Source: Gammaproteobacteria bacterium 50_400_T64
Lineage (GTDB): Bacteria > Pseudomonadota > Gammaproteobacteria > Pseudomonadales > Porticoccaceae
Assembly: GCA_002162755.1 (NCBI GenBank)
Contig: MAAS01000003.1
Span: 1 to 63,804, forward strand
Direction of reading: 5' to 3'
Length of the DNA stretch: 63,804 bases
A program made the position numbers and the translations under genes. Within the stretch, counting starts at the first letter, position 1, and the number at the start of each line of letters is the position of its first letter. Of the stretch, positions 1 to 8,126 are shown one piece after another. The notes beneath the pieces are model-generated. The model saw nothing but the letters and a program-made list of their open reading frames with translations. It searched no databases and was not told the origin of the DNA.

Positions 1-332
1 ATCTTGATATCGTAATCGCCCGAATCGGTACCGGGGCGAAACTTCATTTCTTTAATTTGTGTTTGCTTCTGCTTTTTACGCTGCGCGGCCTGTTGCTTCT
101 TGGCCTCAAACACATGCTTACCGTAATCCATTAACTTGCATACGGGCGGCTGGCCATCCGGCGCAATTTCAACCAGGTCGAGGGACTTTTCAGCCGCCAG
201 ACGGTTTGCTTCCTCTAAACTTACCACACCGATCTGTTCGCCTTCCGCCCCGACTAAGCGTACTTCAGCCGCTTCAATTTCATCATTCAGTTTGGATCGC
301 TTGCTTGAGCTCTTGGCGTAACTTTTCTTAAT
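1..332 (-). CDS. infC: translation initiation factor IF-3 (partial, C-terminal part off the left edge)
   Basis: IF-3 binds the 30S subunit and checks start-codon and initiator-tRNA pairing. The minus-strand translation carries the family core, including [32 protein letters not shown] and the linker region ending [17 protein letters not shown]. Only about 110 of roughly 180 residues are in the window. No ATG fits the N-terminus. An ATT codon at 332-330 is in frame, preceded by a GTGGAG ribosome-binding site about 7 nt upstream. ATT is the known autoregulated infC start in enterobacteria. The gene lies 33 nt downstream of the thrS stop, as in the classic thrS-infC-rpmI-rplT order, so the ribosomal protein genes are expected beyond the edge. 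Confidence 0.96.
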   Translation of the reverse strand, partial: MKKSYAKSSSKRSKLNDEIEAAEVRLVGAEGEQIGVVSLEEANRLAAEKSLDLVEIAPDGQPPVCKLMDYGKHVFEAKKQQAAQRKKQKQTQIKEMKFRPGTDSGDYDIK

Positions 333-365
333 AGTGTTTCTCCACTGTTTCTTTGATTCAGGCGC

Positions 366-2288
366 TTATGATTCTAAAGCACGCCCGCGACGTTGCACAT
401 CCCCATTCAACAATTCGGCAAAGGCATCAATTGCCAGGCTACCGAGGTCTTCACCTCCTCGAGTGCGTACGGCGACGGTCTGTGTTTCGACCTCTTTATC
501 ACCGACAACCAGAAGATAAGGTGTGCGCTGCATACTGTGCTCGCGGATTTTAAAACCGATCTTTTCATTTCTCAAGTCATTTATCACCCGGAAGCCCTTG
601 TTATTCAAGGTTTCGGTCACTAAATGCACATAATCGGCCTGTTTATCCGTAATGTTCATTATAACGGCCTGCTCCGGCGCCAACCAGGCAGGAAATGCGC
701 CTTCGTACTGTTCGATCAAAATACCGATAAAACGCTCGAAAGAACCGAGCACTGCGCGGTGCAACATCACCGGCACCTGGCGCGAACCATCTTCGGCAAC
801 ATACTGTGCGTCGAGGCGACCCGGCATCGAAAAATCAACCTGAATTGTGCCCAACTGCCAGACCCGGCCGATGCAATCTTTCAGTGAGAATTCGATCTTC
901 GGGCCGTAAAAAGCGCCCTCTCCCGGCAGCAACTCCCAGGGTAAATCTTTGGCATCGAGGGCATCGGCCAGGGCTTTCTCCGCCTTGTCCCACACCTCGT
1001 CGGCACCGACGCGCTTTTCAGGCCGCGTCGAGAGGCGATAAATCACTTCACTGAAACCGAAGTCGGCATAAATCTCATGCAGAAAGTCGATAAACTGCGA
1101 CACTTCTGCCTGCACCTGATCTTCGGTGCAGAAAATATGGGCATCGTCCTGAGTAAAACCGCGCACACGCATAATACCGTGCAGGGAACCCGAGGGCTCA
1201 TTGCGGTGGCAGGAGCCAAACTCCGCAAGGCGCAATGGCAGGTCGCGATAGCTTTTCAAGCCCTGATTGTAGACCTGAATATGACAGGGGCAGTTCATCG
1301 GCTTAACGGCAAAGTCACGCTCGTCGATGTGCAGTGCGAACATGTCATCGCCAAATTTATCGGCGTGGCCCGAGCGCTCCCACAATGAGTAATCCACTAA
1401 CTGAGGGGTGCGAATTTCACTATAGCCCGCAGCCCGCTGCGCACTACGCATGTATTCTTCAATCTGCGTGTAAACCGTCCAGCCACGGGGGTGCCAAAAC
1501 ACCATGCCGGGCGCTTCTTCCTGAATATGGAAGAGATCCAGTTTCTTGGCGATTTTACGATGGTCACGCTTTTCCGCTTCTTCGATGCGGTGCAGGTAAG
1601 CTTTAAGCTCTTTCTTGTTAGCCCAGGCAGTGCCGTAAATGCGCTGCAGCATTTCATTATTGGAATCAGCGCGCCAATAAGCACCGGCCACCTTGGTCAG
1701 TTTAAAGGCTTTAATTTTACTGGTGTTTGGCACGTGGGGGCCACGACAGAGATCGGTAAAATCGCCCTGACTGTACAGCGAGAGATCTTCATCGCTGGGA
1801 ATGGATTCAATAATAGCTGCTTTATAGTCCTCACCGAGATCGCGGAAAAACTCGACCGCTTCATCGCGACTCTTGACCTGTCGCGTCACCTCAAGGCTGG
1901 CAGAGCTCAGCTCTTTCATCTTCTTTTCGATGGCCAGCAAGTCTTCCGGGGTAAAAGGACGCTCGTAGGCGAAGTCGTAATAGAAGCCGTCGTCAATGAC
2001 TGGACCGATGGTGACCTGAGCTTCGGGATACAGAATTTTGACCGCCTGCGCCAGCAGATGGGCGCAGGAATGGCGAATAACCTCAAGGCCTTCTTCATCT
2101 CTCTCGGTGATGATGGCGACATCGGAGTCGTGCTCAATCAAAAAGGAGGTGTCGACAACAAAGCCGTTGACCTTGCCGGCAAGGGCAGCCTTGGCTAAGC
2201 CGGGACCAATATCGAGAGCAACATCGTGAAGAGTCACGGCGGCGTCAAAACTACGTTGACTACCGTCAGGCAGGGTAATAAGCGGCAT
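366..2288 (-). CDS. thrS: threonyl-tRNA synthetase
   Basis: Charges tRNA-Thr with threonine in the cytoplasm. At 640 residues it has full family length. Domains in order: an N-terminal TGS domain (about 1-62, beginning [15 protein letters not shown]), the editing domain with [10 protein letters not shown] near residue 73 and the [15 protein letters not shown] segment, the class II catalytic core ([26 protein letters not shown], and the motif 3 region [15 protein letters not shown]), and a C-terminal anticodon-binding domain. It directly precedes infC and is probably co-transcribed with it. I saw no clear operator-like structure in the short upstream gap. Confidence 0.98.
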   Translation of the reverse strand: MPLITLPDGSQRSFDAAVTLHDVALDIGPGLAKAALAGKVNGFVVDTSFLIEHDSDVAIITERDEEGLEVIRHSCAHLLAQAVKILYPEAQVTIGPVIDDGFYYDFAYERPFTPEDLLAIEKKMKELSSASLEVTRQVKSRDEAVEFFRDLGEDYKAAIIESIPSDEDLSLYSQGDFTDLCRGPHVPNTSKIKAFKLTKVAGAYWRADSNNEMLQRIYGTAWANKKELKAYLHRIEEAEKRDHRKIAKKLDLFHIQEEAPGMVFWHPRGWTVYTQIEEYMRSAQRAAGYSEIRTPQLVDYSLWERSGHADKFGDDMFALHIDERDFAVKPMNCPCHIQVYNQGLKSYRDLPLRLAEFGSCHRNEPSGSLHGIMRVRGFTQDDAHIFCTEDQVQAEVSQFIDFLHEIYADFGFSEVIYRLSTRPEKRVGADEVWDKAEKALADALDAKDLPWELLPGEGAFYGPKIEFSLKDCIGRVWQLGTIQVDFSMPGRLDAQYVAEDGSRQVPVMLHRAVLGSFERFIGILIEQYEGAFPAWLAPEQAVIMNITDKQADYVHLVTETLNNKGFRVINDLRNEKIGFKIREHSMQRTPYLLVVGDKEVETQTVAVRTRGGEDLGSLAIDAFAELLNGDVQRRGRALES

Positions 2289-2425
2289 CTTGCTTTCCTT
2301 TATCTCAGTGGTGACCCCTACTAAAGGCCACTTGCGTCATTCAAAATCAGGTAACAACTTCGCAAACACCGAAGTCATAGACGACCCGGGGTAATTACTT
2401 TCAAGGGTGTTGCTACCAAAAGAAT

Positions 2426-2502
2426 TGGTAGGCACGAGTGGATTCGAACCACCGACCCCCACCATGTCAAGGTGGTGCTCTAACCAACTGAGCTACGTGC
2501 CT
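2426..2502 (-). tRNA. tRNA-Val (anticodon GAC)
   Basis: The minus strand folds as a complete cloverleaf: 7-bp acceptor AGGCACG/CGTGCCT, D arm GCTCAGTTGGTTAGAGC, anticodon stem CCACC/GGTGG with loop TTGACAT, and T arm GGTGG-TTCGAAT-CCACT. Discriminator A is followed by an encoded CCA (2428-2426). The loop places GAC as anticodon, reading valine codons GUC and GUU. It stands alone, upstream of thrS on the same strand. Confidence 0.97.
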
Positions 2503-2518
2503 GCTACGAAGGGCGCAC

Positions 2519-2547
2519 AATGTAGCAGCGAGCCTGGAAATTTACAA
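2519..2547 (-). promoter_or_regulatory. sigma-70 promoter of tRNA-Val
   Basis: Reading the minus strand, TTGTAA (2547-2542) and TACATT (2524-2519) are separated by exactly 17 nt and lie just upstream of the tRNA 5' end. A GC-rich stretch (GTGCGCCC) follows the -10 box, as is usual at stringently controlled stable-RNA promoters. The assignment rests on sequence match only. Confidence 0.6.
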
Positions 2548-2771
2548 GGTTTCTTTACTACCCTACGGGTATTTATTTGAATTTTCAGCCTATGAAACAG
2601 GGGCTATTTCGTCGCCGCCCATAATAACCCGAACACGTGCCTTACATTTGCACCAAGGCGACAACCCAGCTCAAACAAGCCATAGCCAGTGCGACGGAAT
2701 TCAAAGGCACCATCATTCAGCACATATATGCATTGCTATTAAGCATTGCAATGAAGACACCGCCTCTCATT

Positions 2772-3536
2772 TTATAAAGTAAAACGTTGCTGCAGGTAGT
2801 CTTTAGCCGCTTGATCAATGCCCAGCTCTTCACGCATAAAGTTATCCACCGTGCCTGACTTTTCTCGCATTACTTGCCAGGCTGTTGCCAGGTATTTAGT
2901 GCGCGCATCAAGAATCGGCACGACGATGCTCTCATCGACAGAGAGACCTTCAGAATTGAAAAACTGCTCAAACTTACCAATGGCCAGGGCTTTGTCGGCA
3001 TAGGCTTCAGACGACAACAAGTAGTCCTGCTCAACCTGCTCAGGTTTAACACCAAGAGCGCTAAGTAACAGAGCAGAGGCAATGCCCGCTCGGTCTTTAC
3101 CAAAGGAGCACATCACTAGAATACCGCCCTCACTTTCCATCATGTGATCAAACATTTTGCGGTAACCGGGCACCTCCTCCTCGGTCAGCTCACGGTAGCG
3201 ATCGCCCATGATTTTTTCTGCGCCTTCGGGGTTTAAGCCCTCTTTCATCAGCATATCCCAGAGATTTTCAACACTGGCAACCAACATACCAAGCTCGACA
3301 ACTTCAATACTATCGCCAACTTGCAGATCGTTTTTTACCCGCTCCATCGGGCTGCGAAAATCATAGATTGTACTGACGCCCAGAGATTCAAATTTTTCTA
3401 AATCCTGATCGCCCGTAAAGTGTAAAAAGCCAGAACGATAGAGATAATTTTCCTTCGTTCTACGGGCATTGTCGGTGTCATAGCCGCCCATATGGCGGAG
3501 GTTCATGGTTTTCCCAATAGGCACAAAACGTGTCAT
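2772..3536 (-). CDS. tyrosine/serine protein phosphatase family protein (PF13350-like)
   Basis: A 254-residue, probably cytoplasmic protein. The N-terminus (NLRHMGGYDT and LYRSGFLHFT) and the P-loop MCSFGKDRAG (about 142-151; Cys143 nucleophile, Arg149) match the bacterial Tyr/Ser phosphatase family with a CX5R active site. The usual His before the catalytic Cys is Met here. Family members act on phosphotyrosine or on phosphoinositide-like substrates; the substrate here is unknown. It is monocistronic, divergent from the lipocalin-like gene at 3865. The family call is fairly firm, activity less so because of the His-to-Met change. Confidence 0.8.
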   Translation of the reverse strand: MTRFVPIGKTMNLRHMGGYDTDNARRTKENYLYRSGFLHFTGDQDLEKFESLGVSTIYDFRSPMERVKNDLQVGDSIEVVELGMLVASVENLWDMLMKEGLNPEGAEKIMGDRYRELTEEEVPGYRKMFDHMMESEGGILVMCSFGKDRAGIASALLLSALGVKPEQVEQDYLLSSEAYADKALAIGKFEQFFNSEGLSVDESIVVPILDARTKYLATAWQVMREKSGTVDNFMREELGIDQAAKDYLQQRFTL

Positions 3537-3864
3537 AGAGCCTGCTTCCCCTGGATTATTAACAGTATTAAAATTTTATAAAGTTGTTATAAATTTTGGC
3601 TGTTCACAAATGATAGCGTAACTGTTATGCCGAACAGATGATAAGTAAATTTATTCTCACCCTACGCAAGAAGGCCGAAAGCATCTTTTTGCTGTCGCTA
3701 ACAAAGCAATAAAAAGTCAGCTTTCTCTTGACCCCGCCACGACCCTTCGGTTTATGATGAGGGCATACTCCTGGCTTATGCCGTCAATAACCAGCATTAA
3801 TAAACCAGGCGGCACAAAGTAAGCTTTAGAAATCGAACACTTACAAAACCAAAGGGAAAAAGCC
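3537..3864. other. intergenic region between divergent genes
   Basis: A 328-bp AT-rich gap between divergent genes must hold promoters in both directions. An AT-rich tract lies around 3560-3600. The ribosome-binding site AAAGGGAAAAA for the gene on the right is at its end. I could not assign a promoter pair or operator with confidence, and no convincing small ORF is present. Confidence 0.5.
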
Positions 3865-4821
3865 GTGATTAATGATAATGACATGTACTTCCACACGCCC
3901 ACATCTGACCACTACAGCTGGGCAGAGACCAATTATTTCGGATTTTATATCCCTGAGGAAAACATCCTGGTTGGCGTTTATGCCCAGCCCCGCGCCAATT
4001 TGGGCTCTGTACTATCAAGCATACACATCACCGACGGCTTTTCTAACACACCCCACGAAGTACTCTATGACGACTGCCACGTATTTTTACCCATGCCCAA
4101 AGGCAACCTCGATGACTTTGAGCTGGAAAACGGCCTTAAAATCAAATGCACCAAGCCGGTTATGGATTATCACATTCGCTACGATGGCGGCGAAGGTGTC
4201 AGTCTCGATGTTAAATATGAAGGGCTGATGGCTCCCTACGATATTCACGATCCCGACATGGACCCTCTCGCCAACCAGCACCAGTCTGGCGATGTTATTA
4301 GTGACAACGCCTACGCCGGGCACTGGGATCAAAGTGGTCGAGTCACTGGCAGCCTCACCATCAACGACAAAACCTACAATGTTGACTGTGTCGCCAGCAT
4401 GGATCACAGCTGGGGCTTGCGCGATGAAAAGCAGCTGAAAAACTTCTGCTGGATGAACGCCAATTTTGAAAACGACATGAGCATCCACTGCCTTTATCTC
4501 GTCGACCCAAAGAATCTTGATACCTACCCCGCCATCGTCCACGGCTATGTGCGCGAAGGTGACAAAGTTTACGGCCTGAAACGCGGCACCGGTAAAATCC
4601 GCCGCAATGGCTATCTGCATCACTTTTTCGAACTGGAAGTCGAAGATGTACGCGGCAAAGTTCACAAGTTCACCGGCACGCCAATGACCTCTAATCCCTG
4701 GATGGCATGGCCGCTGATGTATCTTGTTCAGTCACTGTGCCGCTGGGATATGCAGGGCGTTATCGGCTGGGGTGAAGTACAGGACCTTTGTAAAGAAACA
4801 GTGAACGACAAGCTCAAATAA
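3865..4821 (+). CDS. lipocalin-fold CrtC/AttH-like protein (DUF7065/DUF7064 type)
   Basis: A 318-residue protein without a signal peptide. The central block ASMDHSWGLRDEKQLKNFCW (about 178-197) resembles the conserved His/Trp/Arg signature of the hydroxyneurosporene-synthase/AttH-like double lipocalin fold, usually annotated DUF7064/DUF7065. The family binds hydrophobic ligands and some relatives hydrate or cyclise isoprenoids; function here is unknown. Start is GTG at 3865, just after AAAGGGAAAAAGCC; an in-frame ATG lies six codons later. It heads a same-strand run with an unknown 188-aa protein and two ACAD10-like kinases, suggesting joint action on a lipid-like alcohol. That last point is inference. 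Confidence 0.6.
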   Translation: MINDNDMYFHTPTSDHYSWAETNYFGFYIPEENILVGVYAQPRANLGSVLSSIHITDGFSNTPHEVLYDDCHVFLPMPKGNLDDFELENGLKIKCTKPVMDYHIRYDGGEGVSLDVKYEGLMAPYDIHDPDMDPLANQHQSGDVISDNAYAGHWDQSGRVTGSLTINDKTYNVDCVASMDHSWGLRDEKQLKNFCWMNANFENDMSIHCLYLVDPKNLDTYPAIVHGYVREGDKVYGLKRGTGKIRRNGYLHHFFELEVEDVRGKVHKFTGTPMTSNPWMAWPLMYLVQSLCRWDMQGVIGWGEVQDLCKETVNDKLK

Positions 4822-4931
4822 ATCTCGCCATTCTGTTTCCCATGCCTGAATTGACTTACCTTAATTAAATGATAGGCATGGGGGAACAAACCCTCGAACA
4901 AACACAATAAATAACGGGAAAAGCCAGCCTC

Positions 4932-5498
4932 ATGAGCCCTGAAATAGAACAGTTTTTATCCGGCATGAAAAAAACGATTGAAGAAGTTGTCATGCCCAAT
5001 CTCACCGACCGCTTCGCCCAGGAGCAAGCAGGCATTGTCGCCGCCTCCCTCGGTTTTCTCGGTCTTATTCAGGATAAAGCCTTCCACTATGAACTACTCG
5101 AAAATCAGGAATATAAGCGCATATTAACGGACGTTTGCGAGCTACTTAATAATACCTTTTCAGCACCCGAGTCGATCGTAGAGACGACAAGTAAAGTCAC
5201 CGAGCACTTTGTCACCGACAAAGTGGATGACCCTACTCACCTACGCCCCTACAAGTTTATTCGTGGCAGCAATGAAGTCATGAAAGAACTACTTTGCGAG
5301 TTTATTCAGCAACAGCCCGAAATGTCTGCCGAGTTACGAGCCGCCTTCGAAGCACTGATGAAGCCTTTCTTTAAATCCATCGAATTACGCGAGCGCTCGT
5401 GGGTTAAGGCCCTGGGATTTGACCCCGAGGCCGAACAACAGGCTGATATTGCCGACCTACTCTACAAAGATGGTTTTCTTAACACCGACAAGCCCTAG
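4932..5498 (+). CDS. hypothetical protein, 188 aa, in phosphotransferase cluster
   Basis: I do not recognise the family. The protein is soluble, mostly helical by composition and acidic, with no signal peptide, membrane segment or metal motif. It starts MSPEIEQFLSGMKKTIEE and ends LLYKDGFLNTDKP. An upstream ATAACGGGAAAAGCC supplies a modest ribosome-binding site. It sits 110 bp after the lipocalin-like gene and 78 bp before the first phosphotransferase, on the same strand, so it probably belongs to their transcription unit. Codon use looks like its neighbours, which supports it being a real gene. Confidence 0.75.
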   Translation: MSPEIEQFLSGMKKTIEEVVMPNLTDRFAQEQAGIVAASLGFLGLIQDKAFHYELLENQEYKRILTDVCELLNNTFSAPESIVETTSKVTEHFVTDKVDDPTHLRPYKFIRGSNEVMKELLCEFIQQQPEMSAELRAAFEALMKPFFKSIELRERSWVKALGFDPEAEQQADIADLLYKDGFLNTDKP

Positions 5499-5576
5499 TT
5501 AACTTTTATCTAAAAAAACCGTATTAATCGACATCATTATTGATCGTTGTTAAGCAATAAACTCTGAGTCAAACTC

Positions 5577-6788
5577 ATGCGCGAATACTACACACCGACC
5601 TTAAAAAACCGAGCACAACCAGGCGATGCCTGGATAGAAAGCATCCGCCAGCAATTCCCGACCGAGACCACTCTCGACGAAGTACTGACCAAAAAACTCC
5701 GTAACCGCAGTAAAACGGCAGAACACAAAACTGATTTCAGTGATCTGGAAACCCGCCTTTTTGCCTATTTGAAAAAGGCCACAGGGCAAGATGACATTGT
5801 CATGGAGAACTTACACCGACTCTCCGGTGGCGCCTCGAAAGAACAGTTCACTTTTGATTTGACCTGGAATCAGGAATCCGGAGCACGCAGCAGTGAAAAA
5901 CTAATTTTGCGCATGGACCCTACTGAATCCATTGTCGAAACCCACCGTCTGCGCGAGTCACAAATGCTCGATGCCATGTGGGGCGAAGTACCTGTGCCAA
6001 AGGTGCATTGGGTCGACCCCGCAGGCGAAAACCTGGGCCACCCCTTCCTCATCGCCGGCTTTCTTGAAGGCACCGTCCAGCCCGAGGGTGGCGATAAAGC
6101 CAGCGGCCTGGGTATGTTTTTCGAACCCCGCTTACGAGCCGACTTAAAAGAACAATTTGTTCAGCATCTGGCAAAAATTCACACCATCGACTGGCGCAAT
6201 AAAGGGCTAACTTCCTACGATTCCCCACGGGAAAATCATCTGGAAGCCAATGAGTGGTCTCTCGGTTGGTGGGAGCGCGTTTGGCATGAGGATGCGGTAG
6301 AAGCTCACCCTATCATCGAAAATGCGGCTCTCTGGTTACGGGAGAATATGCAAACCGTCGAAAAGCCCGTCATTGTGCACGGTGATTATCGCTCCGGTAA
6401 TTTCATGTACACCGACGATCACCAAATCAATGCCATTCTCGACTGGGAGCTTTCACATATTGGCGACTTCCATGAGGACCTCTCCTACACCACCTGCCAA
6501 ATACTCGGCACCCCGATGGATGACGGCTCCGTTCTCACCAGCGGCTTATTATCGAAAAATGAGTTTCTCGATAAATACCAGCAATGCAGTGGCAATACCG
6601 TTGACCCGAAGCGTCTGTTTTATTTTGACGTCTTTTCCTATTACAAAGTCGCCGTTATTTCTGTCGCCACAAGTTCAAGAGCGGCCTACGGACGTAAAAC
6701 CCATCTCGATGCGATGATGAATTTACTCAGTGGCTTTGGCTACACGGGAACATCCGCACTACAACGCCTGCTCGACCAGGGCGGTTAA
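5577..6788 (+). CDS. ACAD10-like / aminoglycoside-phosphotransferase-fold kinase, copy 1
   Basis: A 403-residue kinase of the APH/choline kinase fold. Visible motifs are the nucleotide loop region LSGGASKEQFTFDLTW (about 82-97), the catalytic loop VIVHGDYRSGNFMY and the metal-binding ILDWELSHIGDFHEDLSY. Relatives in the ACAD10/11 group phosphorylate hydroxyacyl-CoA-type or other hydroxylated substrates; true antibiotic resistance is unlikely. The next gene is a close paralog with the same length and motif order, indicating tandem duplication. An N-terminal extension of about 60 residues before the kinase core is shared by both copies. Substrate is not deducible from sequence. Confidence 0.85.
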   Translation: MREYYTPTLKNRAQPGDAWIESIRQQFPTETTLDEVLTKKLRNRSKTAEHKTDFSDLETRLFAYLKKATGQDDIVMENLHRLSGGASKEQFTFDLTWNQESGARSSEKLILRMDPTESIVETHRLRESQMLDAMWGEVPVPKVHWVDPAGENLGHPFLIAGFLEGTVQPEGGDKASGLGMFFEPRLRADLKEQFVQHLAKIHTIDWRNKGLTSYDSPRENHLEANEWSLGWWERVWHEDAVEAHPIIENAALWLRENMQTVEKPVIVHGDYRSGNFMYTDDHQINAILDWELSHIGDFHEDLSYTTCQILGTPMDDGSVLTSGLLSKNEFLDKYQQCSGNTVDPKRLFYFDVFSYYKVAVISVATSSRAAYGRKTHLDAMMNLLSGFGYTGTSALQRLLDQGG

Positions 6789-6836
6789 AAAAGCAACGTA
6801 TTATCAATAATAAAAGTAAACAAGGGCGTACAAATA

Positions 6837-8057
6837 ATGAATAACTATACCCCCAACTTGGCTGAACGGGCTCAGCCCTCCGAGCAATGGATAGAGCAGA
6901 TACGTGCCCGCTATCCCGTCGAAAAGGCTATTGACGAAGTCTTTACGCGCAAACTGCACAATCGGCTCAAACCCGTTGAGCACACGATGGATTTCAGCAA
7001 GCTACAGGAACGTTTGCAGCGTTTTTTAAAAGATGAAACAGGTCAGGCTGATATTAAAGCCGAAAACCTGAAACGTCTTCCGGGCGGCGCATCAAAAGAG
7101 CAATTTACGTTTGATCTCACCTGGCAGCCTAAACCCGGAAAACAGGAAACCCAGCACTTAATGATCCGTATGGATCCGACCGAGTCTATTGTCGAAACCC
7201 ATCGACTGCGCGAGTGCCAGGTATTACGTGCCATGTCGGGTGAAGTCCCAGTACCACAGGTGCTATGGATAGACCCTCTCGGTGAAAAACTGGGGCACCC
7301 CGCACTCATTGCCAACTTTCTGGAAGGCACTGTTCAACCAGAGCAGCCTGAAGACAGTGAAAAGATGAGCGGCATCGGCATGTATTTCAATCCCGAACTA
7401 CGCGCCAGCCTCAGCCAGCAATTTGTCGATATTCTGGCAAAGATTCACTCTATTGATGGCAGCACGAAAGACCTTTCCACCTTCGACATCCCTCAGTCAA
7501 ACTCAACACAAGCTAACGAATGGGCCATTGGTCTATGGGAGCGCGCCTGGAATGAAGACACCTTATCCGCCCATCCCGTGATGGAAAGAGCGGTACTATG
7601 GCTAAAAGAAAATATGCCCGAAGTAGGCGAGCCAGTCATCGTTCACGGCGATTACCGCACTGGCAACTTCATGTACACGGATGATCTTGAAATTAACGCC
7701 ATCTTTGACTGGGAGCTAGCCTACTACGGCGACTACCACGACGACCTGGCCTGGGCGAGCCTGTCCTTGTTTGGCGGCAGCGATGAAGAGGGCAAACCCC
7801 TGTCAAGCAGCCTCATGCCTCAGGAAGACTTTCTCGCTCGTTACGAGCGCGCTAGTGGCAATAAGGTCGACATGGAGAAGCTCTTCTATTTCCACGTTTT
7901 CTCTTATTACAAAATCGCTGTTATCGCTGCAGCAACCAGTGTTCGTGTGGCTTACAGTCGACGTACTCATCTCGACGCAATGATGAACTTTGCCAGCGGC
8001 CTGGGCTCAGTTGCTATATCAGAACTTAATCGGATGTTGGACGAAGCCACTTCTTAA
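6837..8057 (+). CDS. ACAD10-like / aminoglycoside-phosphotransferase-fold kinase, copy 2
   Basis: A 406-residue paralog of the preceding gene, collinear along its whole length, 48 bp downstream. It retains the LPGGASKEQFTFDLTW loop, the catalytic VIVHGDYRTGNFMY and FDWELAYYGDYHDDLAW. Identical blocks such as RMDPTESIVETHRLRE show recent common ancestry. The segment after the metal-binding motif differs most (LSLFGGSDEEG against QILGTPMDDG), a region that often shapes the substrate pocket in this fold, so the copies may have different substrates (inference). A hairpin follows the gene at 8094-8126. Confidence 0.85.
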   Translation: MNNYTPNLAERAQPSEQWIEQIRARYPVEKAIDEVFTRKLHNRLKPVEHTMDFSKLQERLQRFLKDETGQADIKAENLKRLPGGASKEQFTFDLTWQPKPGKQETQHLMIRMDPTESIVETHRLRECQVLRAMSGEVPVPQVLWIDPLGEKLGHPALIANFLEGTVQPEQPEDSEKMSGIGMYFNPELRASLSQQFVDILAKIHSIDGSTKDLSTFDIPQSNSTQANEWAIGLWERAWNEDTLSAHPVMERAVLWLKENMPEVGEPVIVHGDYRTGNFMYTDDLEINAIFDWELAYYGDYHDDLAWASLSLFGGSDEEGKPLSSSLMPQEDFLARYERASGNKVDMEKLFYFHVFSYYKIAVIAAATSVRVAYSRRTHLDAMMNFASGLGSVAISELNRMLDEATS

Positions 8058-8093
8058 GCTCGAAAGCACATCAGCTCGAATAGCAGGATAGCC

Positions 8094-8126
8094 AGTACTC
8101 CATCAATACAAAATTGCTGGAGTACT
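8094..8126. repeat. inverted repeat between convergent gene ends
   Basis: AGTACTCCA (8094-8102) pairs with TGGAGTACT (8118-8126), extended by CAAT/ATTG inside one mismatch. It lies between the stop of the second kinase and the stop of ggt and overlaps the ggt stop codon. Neither side has a T-tract, so it is not a canonical intrinsic terminator; it may stabilise both 3' ends. Confidence 0.55.

Noticed and set aside
1491..2198. 235-codon plus-strand reading frame
   Set aside because: It lies wholly antisense to thrS, a full-length conserved gene, and its product has no family resemblance.
4087..4665. 192-codon minus-strand reading frame
   Set aside because: Antisense to the lipocalin-like gene; Val/Ala/Phe-rich composition typical of shadow frames.
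5577..8057. Aminoglycoside resistance genes
   Set aside because: The fold is APH, but the motifs and length match the ACAD10-like metabolic group, so resistance is not supported.
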